DNA of 64,000 nt, taken from assembly GCF_029227915.1 (NCBI RefSeq), contig NC_079876.1:13206001-13270000 (forward strand), written 5' to 3'. Shown piece after piece: positions 12,128-23,718 of the stretch. Each line of letters begins with the position of its first letter. Within the stretch, counting starts at the first letter, position 1. This DNA is from Hydractinia symbiolongicarpus. Taxonomy: Eukaryota > Cnidaria > Hydrozoa > Anthoathecata > Hydractiniidae. The notes beneath the pieces are model-generated. The model did not search any database. It was not told the DNA's origin and was given only the letters and a program-made list of their open reading frames with translations. A program made the position numbers and the translations under genes.

Positions 12128-12757
12128 CTAGTCGATAAAACCTGTGGAAAAATCCACTTAGACAGGATAACAATAAAAATGAACCGTTATTTAAATTTTG
12201 ATGACGTCAGCTAGGATCTGCCAAGAGACAAAATGTTTTTTCTTGGAAATTTGTTTACTTGTTGCCTTTATGGTGTAGAGCTTGAATAGCTGATTTAAAT
12301 AATGTATAGGATCATTTAAGGAGATATGAGGGGTTAAACATTTTGCTGACGTCAGCAAAAACGAACAAATATGCAAAAAAATTATTTTAAGAAATTTGTA
12401 TATTTTCTGATGACGTCATCGACCCGTCTCTTCCGAAACGGATTGGGGGACCCAGGCTTGGAAAACTTACTCAAATTGCTCCAAGGTGGTCCCTAGTTAC
12501 CCACGCGGTGAAAAATTGACGTCACCACCTCGTTTCCAAGTTATTTGGCCTCAAAGTTTTAGGTGCAATGTAATGGCGTCATTAATTAATATACTTTCCG
12601 TTGACGTCAACATTATGTTAACATCAAAGTTTAGTACTTTACAGAACAAATTTATAGGTGATGTTTTATAGACTTTATCAAAGAAAGTAGTGAATATAAT
12701 AATCCACTTTCCAAAAATGACAGACAGAAACACGGAGCTGGCGTATTATTACAGAGA
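12128..12757 (-). mobile_element. 630-bp non-autonomous Helitron, copy 1
   Basis: Read on the minus strand it starts TCTCTGTAATAATACGCC at 12757 after an A and ends CGACTAG at 12128 before a T. A GTGGATTTTTCCAC hairpin lies just inside the 3' end. The interior matches the element at 19976-20553 over most of its length (shared words ACCCACGCGGTGAAAAAT and AAGTTATTTGGCCTCAAAG). No long open frame. It carries five TGACGTCA octamers. Confidence 0.75.
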
Positions 12758-12769
12758 TTGAAACAATGT

Positions 12770-13180
12770 CAGCCTGGGTACTAGTTTTCAATTATATTAG
12801 CAAAACAATCAGGGTACGAGTTTGCTGAGTTATAAAAGCAATGTACAAAAACGTAGCGGGCTATCCGAATTTATTAGTGAGTTAAAAATGTTATCGGTCT
12901 GGGTACCAATTTGTCGAGTTATAAGATTAATATGCGAAAAGATGTCAGGCTATCCGAATTTATTACTAGGATTAAAATGTCGTCGGTCTGGGTACGAGCT
13001 TGTCGAGTTATAAGAGTAATGCACCAAAGGAGTTACTTAAAATAGAATTCATAAGGTCTGGGCACGACTCTTCTGCGGAGATATAGAATCAATGCGTGGA
13101 AAGATGTTACACCATCCAACTTTATTACTAAAGATTAACATGTTATCGGTCTGGGTACGAGTTTGTGAAAAAATCAAGCA
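12770..13180 (+). repeat. Diverged block of the 88-89-bp satellite
   Basis: Four to five degenerate units marked by TCGGTCTGGGTACGAG, GTCGAGTTATAAGA and GATGTCAGGCTATCCGAATT. More diverged than the array at 17640-18385 and in the same orientation. Confidence 0.8.
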
Positions 13181-13224
13181 GGGCATCTGTATTTTTTCTA
13201 ACATTCAGACGGTGATACGAGCAT

Positions 13225-13302
13225 GACTCTGGTACAGACCAGTTCAGCAGGTCTGTACCAGAGTCGTGACCGTTTTACAACCCAAAACCCAGGGTTGTAA
13301 AA
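13225..13302. repeat. Two adjacent perfect hairpins
   Basis: Hairpin 1: GACTCTGGTACAGACC (13225-13240) with its exact complement at 13250-13265, loop of 9. Hairpin 2: TTTTACAACCC (13273-13283) with 13292-13302, loop of 8. Seven bases separate them. The pair sits at the edge of the satellite block. Confidence 0.85.
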
Positions 13303-14139
13303 AGTATAAGATTTCTCTGTCTAACCTAAATTTTTCTTAAAAGGAAGCATAAACCACGTGACGTCAAGAAAAAACTACGACTTCTAGCGAGTGAAAAATA
13401 ATAATGGCGAAACCAAAATAGTCTAAGAAACAGTAGATTTTTGATTTTTTTAATGCTTTTTATTTTTGTAAATTGCAGTAGCTATATTTGAAGATTTTTG
13501 TTTAAAACTTTAGTTAGACAGTTTGTACGTCTTTAAAATTTCGGAAAATTGTTGTCATACTCTCACTTGTCTTAATAAATGTTGTGCATTTGGTTTGGTT
13601 AATTTTTACATCTGGAGTAAAGGCACTTTTATTTATGTTTTTACAACGCAATGTAATGCAATTTTTTGGCGTGGCAAGGACGTGTAAACAGAGAATTTGG
13701 GGAGCCTGACAAAAATGAAACTATGTTACTCGGTGACGCACACCAGATGTAGCAATGCGGAATTTCTTTTACTATGAAATAACTTCTTTGCACTTAACTG
13801 AAACGGTCAACATGTATATAAAATACGGACAAAAAATTCCATCAGTTAAAACGTGGTGATCATATCGTAATGATTGAGATTCCGGGGGTCTAATTCGTAA
13901 AAATCAAAAATGAATAATTTGAGTACAAACAGAATATATACTAATGTAACAAAATTATTTGTTTAGTGCCAGTGCATAATTTTTAAAAAACTTTCAGATC
14001 AGTTAAGCTTGTCAGCATATTTTTAGATTAAATGGTGATCCCGACATGTTACGAATATGTTTAATGCCTTTTATTACAGACTACAATTTAATTCATGGTG
14101 GCTATTACTTTTCAGATCAAAGGCTGTAAGTCTATGCTC
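13303..14139. other. No gene recognised
   Basis: Nothing coding; one TGACGTCA at 13359. Sequence is AT-rich without arrays. Confidence 0.45.
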
Positions 14140-14386
14140 CCTATCTTAATAACGTTCTGTCTGTCCACACGAAAACATTGTGCTAAGAAACACCAAATGC
14201 GATATGTTTTGAGGACTGACTATTCTAGCCGTATTTTGTCTGTCTCTGCTCAAACGCTCCGCTGAGTTAGAAAATCGTGCTACGGAAACACGAATATCAA
14301 ATGCGATAAGCTTTATCCAATGTGTCGGGACTGGTAAATTTAAAGGACGGACGGACATGTGGACTTTTCCACGGGCTAACGACTAG
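14140..14386 (+). mobile_element. Helitron-like copies, last ending at CTAG 14383-14386
   Basis: A 5'-type stretch (CTTAATAACGTTCTGTCTGTC) near 14141 is followed by another (TATTCTAGCCGTATTTTGTCTG) near 14219. The second continues through CGGAAACACGAATATCAAATGCGAT to GTGGACTTTTCCACGGGCTAACGACTAG. A further 5' end, TCTCTTTAATAATAGTCG, starts at 14387 with no gap and is soon truncated. Confidence 0.65.
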
Positions 14387-16076
14387 TCTCTTTAATAATA
14401 GTCGTATTTTGTTCAAAAAAGATGCGCCGCAGCTTTAGTTCGGAAAATTTCCGCAGAACGCGATTTTTGCGGATTTTTTTTACAAAATTAAGGTAGAATA
14501 AAAAAAAAAAAAACGAAAACATGTAACGAAGGCCATTTTGGTTTGAAAGTAGTGGTGTCAGGTTTGTCGATCTCCTTTTGTACTTTTTTTTTTCTTAATA
14601 CCACGTGTTAAAATAAATACGGTCGACCCAAACTCCCAGGGAACTGATAAAAAAGTTTAGGACGTCGAAAGTTCCAGATAAAGGATAGTCGAATTATTGA
14701 GCGTCGAAGACCTTCTGAAGTTCGAGATAAAATACTCGTTAAGCCAAAAACGAGGAACAGAAAAAAGAAAAATATATATATATATATATATATATGTGCT
14801 TGTTACTAAACTTACTTCTTTCCAAAAAAAGCTTAAAATATTACTCTGCTTTCTCTAGGCTATATCCAGTTCGTGATAAAATGATTATTATTATTATTAT
14901 TATCATTTCTGAATTTATATACAGGATGAGTATATCAGTAAAAAATACTGTTATAAATATACGTCCTGTGAGCTGAAAGGACCGGAAAAATAGTTCCACA
15001 AAGCGAAAATTTGAGATAACGGAGTTCCAGATGTAGAACATAATTTTGCCTACAAGAGATTGCAATGACTAAAAGGACCGGAAAAAAAGTATTAATATCG
15101 ATTGCGATTGTATATCATCTCGTTCTCTAGCCATGTACAGGGTCTGCTAAATTACGTGCCTTACGTGCCCTCGTGGTTACGTGCTTTATGTGTCTACGCG
15201 CCTTATTTTCTCAACGTACCTTATGTACTTACGTGCCCTAGTGCTTTTGCGTTAATTGGGATTTTATTAATAAACCTTCACGATTCAAAATAATTGGGAA
15301 ATTAAGGGAAATAATTTAGCGAAAGATGAATCCTTTTAAAATTAAGGCGTTGAAATTTTTATTGTTCAAGGCTTTTAAAAAGATTGTGAAGATCCCATTG
15401 AAGTATCAACAACAACAAAAAACACGTGATTTTCGATTAATTCAGAGTAGACTAACAACCCTTACTACTGGATTCTTTAGCAACAACGAGGAGTATCCAA
15501 CAAAAAGAATTATCACACAAAAATTAAGGCATGCAGGCATGTAAAAAGCTGAGGCACGTGGCCACGTTAAGTAACTACTACTTTTATAACTGTCATGAAA
15601 ACATATTCCACAAAGAAAAATTGCTGAGTGATTTTTTAGCTACACGGAGCAACACGGGCTGTTTTTTGTTTTTGTTTAAACCGAAGTTAGGATATAATTT
15701 TTTGGAAAACAGTATATATTTTGCATATATAGCATGTTTGAGACAGATACCTGTACCAAGCACTCTTGCACAATTGTTAACTTGCACAATTGTTAACGAC
15801 AGGCTATTTCCTGTGTTTCTATTTAACCGAAGTTGTGATAAATTTTATGCGCGGCATTTTTTACCTCTTTTTTTTACCTAACTGCTCGGCTTTGAGTATA
15901 TTCTGAAAAATATTAAAGGTTGGTCAACTGTTTTTTCCATGGCGGGGTGTGTGTGGTTTACTTCATTCCTATACTGAAGCGCTCAACTCTACGGGTATTA
16001 TTAAGTACTCCACTGGGCGTTCCACGAAGGGTCACACAGCTAATTGTGGCTGATCCCGGCGTTTAAAGGTCCCCTA
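14387..16076. other. No gene recognised; microsatellites
   Basis: (TA)n near 14771-14794 and (ATT)n at about 14883-14903. Open frames at 15326-15544 and 15531-15881 have no domain, and the second runs through AT-rich text. GTGCCTTACGTGCCCTCGTG-like TACGTGCC words repeat loosely at 15155-15245. Confidence 0.45.
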
Positions 16077-16200
16077 CTTCTTTATAACAGCTGTATACGT
16101 CTGTTTGTCACGCAAAATGATAACCGCAGTAGCGAAACATATATTGCGCCAAAAAAAGGACGGGCGAGTTAGTGGATTTACCCACGGGTTACCGAATAGT
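16077..16200 (+). mobile_element. Degenerate short Helitron-like element (ACGTCTGT subfamily)
   Basis: Shares CGTCTGTTTGTCACGCAAAATG and GGACGGGCGA with the copy at 34718-34865. The 3' hairpin is weakened (AGTGGATTTACCCACGGG) and the terminal CTAG has decayed to ATAG. Confidence 0.5.
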
Positions 16201-17639
16201 ATAGTAAAAAAAATCAAAGAAACTGAGGTTGTCGTTATGATTTTAGGTCAAATGTTGGTTAAGAAGTACCCGACAAATCTCTACATATCATGGTCCGGTT
16301 TAAATAGAATTAGTAGTACAAAACAATAACACAATCTTAGTTTTGAAAGGTATCAGAATTAAAAACTCCCAAAATGTGCTAAAAGTAATCTGCGAAAAAA
16401 AGTACTTCAGCTTCTTGATGGGAATAGAAAACAGACTGTCAAACTAGATATATTTGACACAAAAAACGCCATTGATAAAGTTACTTTCCAATACTTTGGT
16501 AAGTCATGACTATGACGAAATATCTTGAGAAGGTAAAAATGTTATTGACTTAAGGATTTAACTGTCTAGTACGTTCTACTTACTACACTACTAAGAACCA
16601 ATAATAGACAAATTTTACCATACAAAATGCTAACTCCGGCCGGGGTATTTTTACATATATACTTTACAAGTAGTTATACAAAATATGGAGGCCTAGATAT
16701 GAACAACTATAATATTTTCTCAATATTTGTAGATGAAACAAATTCAATCATCGAAATCAAAAGTCTCTAGTTTGCAAATTCGCGGCCGTAGCATTATCAT
16801 ATTTTATTTTCTATTTTAACCGCGGTGATCAATTACGGCAACTCGCCGCGTTAACGCAAAATTAGTAAAATCATAGTGCTATGTACAACACAAAATGTCA
16901 ACCTCCTCCCCAGGGCTCTTCTTCACTTTTTGATAATGGGAACACAAATCTGTTAAAAATAATAAAACATTGTAGGTCTGTGTACCGAGTTTGTTGAGTT
17001 ATGAGAGAAATATTAAAAAAATTTCAGGCTATTGCATTTTAGTATTAAGATTAAAAGGGAATTTAGTGTAAATAACCGACTATCGTGAATTAATTAAGTA
17101 AGTAAGTATTCATTTATTTATTTGTCCTAATAGACTGGAGACCATTCCGATAGGATAGTACCTAATAGGTAGTAATGACCATCAAACCAAGTTACAACTT
17201 TGAAAAATTTATATTTACAAACTTTATATACTCATAAATAACGATTGATATATGCAACAATAAAAGGATTAAATTTTAAAACTATGATGAAAAAAAATAA
17301 AACTTGACCAGATACTTTAGATGACCCAACGACAGCGTAGTGAAAAATTGTAATTGATATTGGGGATGTTTATAAAAGGCGAACAGTGATCACGATATTG
17401 GCGTAAAATTAAATATTATTGATATTTTGAAAGTACATTACCATCATCAACGTTTTAGAAGTAAAGTGGAAGCACAGTATTTTTGAGTAAGAAGTATTTT
17501 GTGTCTTTGTGTGTCTACGTGTGCATTTATTTGTAAGATGCATAGCCTGAGAGCACAGAAAGCCTGTGAGGCTTTTAACCTTTACCGGGGGAATTATAAA
17601 TTATACTTTATAGTGGGACATTAAAGCCATTGCACGAAT
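16201..17639. other. No gene; one stray satellite monomer
   Basis: A single diverged unit of the 88-89-bp satellite lies at about 16973-17055 (GGTCTGTGTACCGAGTTTGT and TTTCAGGCTATTGCATTTTA). Nothing else recognised. Confidence 0.5.
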
Positions 17640-18385
17640 TTTAATCTTAGTGAATCTGACGTGGAGATATAAGATTAATGTGGCAAAAAGATGCCAGGCT
17701 ATCCGATTTTATTATTAAGTTTAAAAGTTTATCAGTCTGGGTGCGACTTTGCGGAGATATAAGAACAATGCGCAAAAAGGTGTCAGACTATCCGATTTTA
17801 TTATTAAGATTAAAAGTTTATCAGTCTGGGTACGAATTTGTCAAGTCAAAAGAACAATGTGCGTGTAGATGTCAGACTATCCGATTTTATTACTAAGATT
17901 AAAAGTTTATCAGTCTGGTTACGAGTTTGTCGAGTCAAAAGAACAATGTGCGTGTAGATGTCAGACTATATGATTTTACTAACAAGATTAAAAGTTTATC
18001 AGTCTGGGTACGTGTTTGTCGAGTTATAAGAACAATGTGCGTGTAGATGTCAGACTATATGATTTTACTAACAAGATTAAAGTTTATCAGTCTGGGTACG
18101 AATTTGTCGAGTTAAAAGAGCAATTTGTGTGAAGATGCCAGGCTATCCGATTTTATTAATAAGATTAAAGTTTATCAGTCTGGGTACGAGTTTGTCGAGT
18201 CAAAAGAGCAATGTGCGTGAAGATGTCAGACTATCCGATTTTATTATTAAGGTTAAAAGTTTATCAGTCTGGGTACGAGCTGGTCGAGTCAGAAGAGCAA
18301 TTTGCGTGAAGATGCCAGGCTATCCGATTTTATTATTAAGATTAAAATTTATCAGTCTGGGTACGAGTTTGCCAATCTCAGGCTA
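17640..18385 (+). repeat. 88-89-bp satellite, about eight units
   Basis: The phrase TG(T/C)CAG(A/G)CTA starts at 17692, 17781, 17870, 17959, 18048, 18136, 18224 and 18313, a period of 88 or 89. Units contain TTTATCAGTCTGGGTACGAG, GTCGAGT and AGAACAATGTGCGTG. Two open frames across it are by-products of the period. Confidence 0.9.
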
Positions 18386-18471
18386 TGGAAAGTTCAACGG
18401 ATTAGCCTGTCAACCCAAATAATCACTCTGCATCTTCTTCTTTTAGCACCTTGACTTTGTAAACGAAAACA

Positions 18472-21400
18472 ATGGATACTGAAAAGAAAGCATATACGCT
18501 CAGAAACCGTGTAAGTTATAATATCTTACATTCTAATTATGCAAATAATTACCAACCCAAAGTCACCACGTCCTCACCCGTGTGTAGGAATTTACTCCCA
18601 CAATATATGTTGCTCCAAAAGTTACTATTATATACTTTTACTGCACATTACATTGATACACGAGAAAAAAATAAAATGGTTGTTTACCTCAAAACCTCCT
18701 AATTGGAAAAAGGTAATAAAATTATATACATCTGAGTAACCATTGTGTCATCATCCAGTTTTTAAAGTCTGTAACATTACACAGAGGTAACCTTGAAAAT
18801 AAAAGGAATATAAAATACCGAAGGTATGTTGAAAATGTTCTAGGCTTTAGTAAAAAACATAATAATTCATGTTCATGCAGGATAATCGATTTTTGGTACG
18901 CGATTGGGAGGAAGCCCTTGAAGATGGCCACGGATTTACTTTGCATCAAATCGACACAGTAATTGGTGAGTACTTAATATTTGATTTTTTCTTTAACACT
19001 ATTCAGGTCAGGCAGGAGATGGGAAGAGGGAAAGGAGGGGGAAATGACCTTCGGGCATACTTTAACTTAGTAACAATTAGTAGCCGACCCAAAAAAGTTT
19101 AAAAACATCCAGTCGGTGGAATGCCACGCCCATTCTTTAAAAGACCCGTGTATCTGTTTCGAATGTTTTGATATAACAATGACTTTCGTCGCTGGAGTTC
19201 TATAATTAAGCCTTATTTTTTTATCTCTTATTCACGCCAAGGACGTTAAGGATTTTGTGGAATAACGTCCTTGTTCGCCCTAAAAAAATTTTTGGATTTT
19301 TTAGCCAAGCAAACAATGCACCAAATAAACGCTATATCTTATTAAAAAGGCGCATGAATTTTTAAATTTTTTAATCGCGCTCTAATAAAAGGCTCAATTA
19401 TGGCGCTAATTATAAATATAAAGTAACAATATAGTTACTAATACGGTGTCACGGTACAAGTAACTATATGCGACCGCCTTTGTTTAAATAGAATGAGTTA
19501 ATATGTCAATCAATAGCAACCGACACGCGTGAACCTGCCCAACTGTGTTACTTTCGCCGATAACAACTAATCATCATCGATGAGAAATTGTCACTAGGTA
19601 GCAACTGATGGAAATATTTATCTCAAACATTCATGCTGAGTGAGTGAAAATGACTTCTCTAATCCAAATAGTACCGTTGTTTTGACCGCGAAAACAATAG
19701 ATAAAATGGCACGAAAATCCCACACCATACGAAAAAATCGGAATGATATCGAGGAAAATATTGCGCCCTAACCGACTGGTGTCGGATCACCCTCAGGCAC
19801 TCGATTATGTTTAATATTTTTAGCAAATATCTACAAAATTGTGCGCGAAATAATAAATTTTCGAAAAGGCTGATAAAACTATATTACATATATTTTTGTA
19901 GTTCCAAGACTTTGTGCGTGGTCAAAACCATTACAAACAAACAAACAAACGGATAAGAGCTATTATTATAAAGAACTAGTCGATAAGGCCCGTGGAAAAA
20001 TCCACTTAGGCAGGATAACAGAGAAAAACAACCGTCATTTAAATTTTGATGACGTCAGCAGAGACATGCCAGAACACAAAATGTTTTTTTTCAGAAATGT
20101 GTATGCCTGTTGCCTTCATCGTATAGATCTTGAAACGCTGAGCAAGAAAATGTATAGGATCGCGTATTTTTGACAAATGGTTGCAGAGATATTAGGATTT
20201 GAAGGTTTTTCGATGACGTCATCAAACCGTCCATTCCGAAACGGATTCGGGGACCCAGGTTTGGGAAAATTACCCAAATTGGTCCTAGTTGGTCCCTAGT
20301 TACCCACGCGGTGAAAAATCATTGACGTCACCACCTTGTTTCCAAGTTATTTGGCCTCAAAGTTTTAGGTGCACTGTAATGGCTTCATTAATTTAATATA
20401 GGATATTGACGTTAAAGTAGTGTTATTTTCGTCGCGTCGTAACGTCAGAAAATTTAACATATTAGACATGCATTTTTCGGCAACATCAAAGGAAAATGAA
20501 GACATCCACTTTGCCTGTTACAGACACACGGAACTGGCGTATTATTATAGAGATAGTTGTAATCTGTCTGTGTCTGGCCGCAAGAAAAAAGTTGTGCTAT
20601 ATTAAGGCGGGCAACCACGTGAATTTTTCTACGCGTTACAGAATAGTCTCTGTAATAATAGCTGTCGTCTGTTTACTCGAAATGGTTGCGTGCGGCTCGT
20701 AATAGAGTAATTCAAATACTTCATCCTGGCGGAGGGACAAAAAAACATAAAATACCTATGTTGGAAATATGAATGATGGCAAAAATCTATGCAGTGGTGT
20801 ACCTGTGAATTCGTTTAAAATCTAACAACTACTTCATATTATTAATAGCCGTTTTTCTGTCTGTATTGCCACAAGAAAAAAATTGCTACAGGCTCATGAA
20901 ATAGCGTAACAATTAAAGGACGGGCAACCTCGTAGATTATTTCATCGGATACCTACTAATAATAATAGTGTCGTGTTAAAAATGTTTTTCATAATGTAAC
21001 GCGTTAAAAGAGGAATTATGATACGCAAGTTTATATCTATTGATCTGGTATAGAAGCTGTTTACTAATTTTTTTAATTCTTTTTAGCAGGCTATGGTGTC
21101 TTTGCAACAAAGTGCTTCAAAAACGGAGATGCTTTACTCAGCTACAAAGGAAGTTTAGTTAGTGCGACGGAAGCAGATGATCTCGCAAAAGAGTATGGAG
21201 AAAATATTTCATCCAGATACCTTTTTTATTTCTCTGACAAAAATAAAAAACTTTGCGTCGATGCAACAAAATCTAACTGCATGGCAAGATACGTCAACGA
21301 CTCACCGCAATGTTTTTCGAACTGCCGAATGATAATAAAGCATGATGGTAAAATGCCACACCTATGCTTAGTCGCAAGTAAATATATCGACGTAAACGAA

Positions 21401-21733
21401 GGGCTTCGATACGATTACGGTGATAAAGGAAAGTATTTACCATGGCGGAAAAGTTCTAAATATTTGAAGCCTTTGAAGCTCAGTTTAGAAGTTCAAGAAA
21501 AATTAAAAAAACAAAAAGCGGCTACTGCGTCCAATGTTTTGGGAGAAATTTTGTCTGCGAAAGGGGAATTTAAAAAGACAGAAGATAACTCAATTTCGCA
21601 AACCCCGGAGAAAAAAAATACAAAAAGCTTGATCGGCAAACGAAAAATTATCGAAAGTCTCCCAAGTATCGTAAAAGTCGAAGAGTTGAAACCACCTTTT
21701 TGTAAAATTGAAGACAAAGATAAACGTTTTTGA
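18472..21733 (+). CDS. SET-domain portion, KMT5A (SETD8)-like
   Basis: The first exon gives a short basic N-terminus (MDTEKKAYTLRNR) ending at GTAAG. The second (18881-18965) ends HQIDTVI plus a split Gly codon. The third opens GYGVFATKCFKNGD, the start of a KMT5A-type SET domain. It continues YLFYFSDKNKKLCVDATK, ARYVNDSPQCFSNCRM, MPHLCLVASKYID and LRYDYGDK, aligning along the whole KMT5A core including the C-terminal YDYGD. The conserved Asn-His-Ser of the family is Asn-Asp-Ser here, which may alter cofactor binding. KMT5A enzymes monomethylate H4K20 in the nucleus; activity of this copy is not shown. A lysine-rich tail follows and the frame meets TGA at 21731. The 2.1-kb intron between exons 2 and 3 holds Helitron insertions. 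Confidence 0.7.
19976..20553 (-). mobile_element. 578-bp non-autonomous Helitron, copy 2
   Basis: Minus-strand element: 5' TCTCTATAATAATACGCC at 20553 after A, 3' CGACTAG at 19976 before T, with a GTGGATTTTTCCACGGGCC-type hairpin just inside. Co-linear with copy 1 at 12128-12757. It lies inside the large intron of the SET gene and seems to have landed in or beside a short Helitron-like copy that continues at 20554. Confidence 0.75.
20554..20958 (+). mobile_element. Chain of degraded short Helitron-like copies
   Basis: 20554-20646 is the rest of a short copy, ending GAATTTTTCTACGCG and ATAG. Another 5' end, TCTCTGTAATAATAGCTG, starts at 20647 with no gap. A third copy runs about 20836-20958 (ATTAATAGCCG to GGACGGGCAACCTCG). 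All are in the intron of the SET gene. Confidence 0.55.
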
Positions 21734-21766
21734 CCAATAGTGTACAATAATTTTGTTGTTCAATAA

Positions 21767-23683
21767 ATTGACGAAGAACAGAACCAAACCGCAGCAATCT
21801 CAACATTTAGGAAAGAAGAAGAGACCAAAAAAAATTTTTGCGAAATGTGTGCTGTTACATTTACCAGTCTTGAGAAACATAGAACGTCGGAAATTCATCA
21901 GCAATTCGTGGCTAACAACAATAATTTTGCAACATTGGATAAATCGATCGAAATATGTAATAAAAATTTCGATCTAGCATCTTGTACTGAAACAGATACG
22001 AAGGAAGTATTAGTTGAGACTAGTAGCAATTTCTCTGAAAAGTTAATCAAAGAAATAATAAATGATCAGTATGTTACTGATCTCGTGAGTGGCAGAAGGG
22101 ATTGCTGGCGCCATAAAGCTTTCGCAAAGGGTGGCGAAAATAAAAGGAATTTGAACGGGACAGAACTTCTTCAGCTCTTACCAGAAGAAACATTCTTACT
22201 GCTACAGGAACAAGTAAAAGATAGACTTCGTGGCAAAGTAGGACTCAATGAATATATAATCAAAGTTATTTTACCCGATGCCTTAATTACGCTGTTTTCA
22301 GTTGTTACCCATTGGAGTAACATGAAAACAGAAACCTTTTTTAAAGAGTTTTTAACGTCCCTGGAATCAAAAGATAACCCGTTTAAGGAAGGGGACACCT
22401 TTAAAGACCATGTGCAGAGGGGAATGGTTACCGCTCAAAAGAAAATGTTTTTGTTACACGCAAAAATCAGAGAATGGAGTGAAAAGGTATGCTCATTTTT
22501 TTTTTCTAAAAATAGTTTTGTTTATAAGTGGTGTTTTTTTCAAGCATGTTCAACCCTATTCCCTCGTCACTACCTCCGCGTTCTCTGGTATGCATAAAAA
22601 AAAAAAACAGCAGCAATAAATTTGTGCTGATGTCAGCATTTTTTTATGAAATTTTTGGGGCGCGTCAATTCAAGGGGGCGTTTAAAACAGGGGGCGTTAA
22701 TTTGCTCAATATCATTTTTCCATTCTCTCACACGCTTTGGTTCCATATTGAAGCGGGATGCAGCAGCTGGATTGCGTTATTTATAGAAATTTCCTTATTT
22801 TACCGATGTATCAAATATGAGAGATTGTGTTTAGTTGTATTTATGAAATTTTTATATTATAACAGAACCATTAAAATTTCATTTCAATTAAAATACCAAA
22901 ACAGTAACAATTATTGATTTTTTCATATACTTACTTTTACTATCGCCTCGAATAAACTCCCCCTTATGAGGGAGGGGCTTGTTCGCAGGGGCGTCTAGTA
23001 GAGGGGGCGTTTATTTGAAAAATGATTGAAAAGGAGAACGTCTATTCGAGGAAAGAGGACAATATATTCGAAGCATTACGGTAACCAAAAATTCACTTGT
23101 AAGTCAATCCAATCGAATCATAATGGTCAGAAGCGAAAAAAATATGTACTCAGAGAATTATGACGCTTATTGAAGATTGCGCCTTTCCTATAGTTGCTTA
23201 TTAAAGACGTTGGTATGGGTGCTTGACAAGTCTTTTAATAATAATGTCATCATTATCTAGGTCGACTTTGCAGTTACTGATTCAAAGAAAGGAAAATTGC
23301 AGGCTGGAAACTCTAACGAAGATACCACTAAGAAGAATTCTCAAATCGGTTTTTGTAATACCAAGGTTTATGACGATTCAAGTAAATCTTATACCCATGA
23401 CAATATTGACCTGCTGCTTGGGTCAAAAGAAGGAAAAAAAGAGAACAAAATAAAACAGGTAGTGAAGAAAAGGACCAATCGAAAGTTTAAATGCCCTGTG
23501 TGTGATGTTGAAGAGACTTACATCACAAGACATTTAAGGCAAAAGCATAAGTGGAGCTGGGAAAGTGCTGGAGCAGCCTCCAGTCAGTTTTTTAGTAGCA
23601 CACCAAAAACAGGCAACGAAAAGTTAAGTAAAATTGATAAAAAAAACTCCAAACTATCATCGCAAGAGAATGTGTCCTGTTAA
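21767..23683 (+). pseudogene. Zinc-finger linker exons of the composite gene
   Basis: Continues the SET frame after two stops. FCEMCAVTFTSLEKHRTSEIH (C-x2-C ... H-x5-H) is at about 21836-21898. A helical stretch follows (LLPEETFLLLQEQVKDRLRG) and the exon ends at a strong donor after REWSEK (22486). The next exon starts at 23261 after CTAG and contains a second finger, KCPVCDVEETYITRHLRQKH, at about 23489-23550. This finger type often precedes recombinase domains in Crypton-like proteins (inferred from general layout). The frame is lost after an eight-A run near 23640; adding one A would carry it on into the frame of 23719-24264. Confidence 0.5.
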
Positions 23684-23718
23684 AAATTGATGATGGTGAG
23701 GACAAACCTGATCACCTC

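Noticed and set aside
15326-15881. Two overlapping open frames of 72 and 116 codons
   Set aside because: No domain, no splice signals and composition like surrounding AT-rich DNA.
17640-18385. Regular repeats that might look like a CRISPR array
   Set aside because: The whole 88-89-bp period is conserved, so there are no unique spacers, and the genome is eukaryotic; this is a satellite.
22660-23020. GGGGGCG-rich direct and inverted words in the intron of the composite gene
   Set aside because: Suggests a decayed inverted-repeat element (ATAAACTCCCCCT against AGGGGGCGTTTAT), but ends and target duplication could not be defined.
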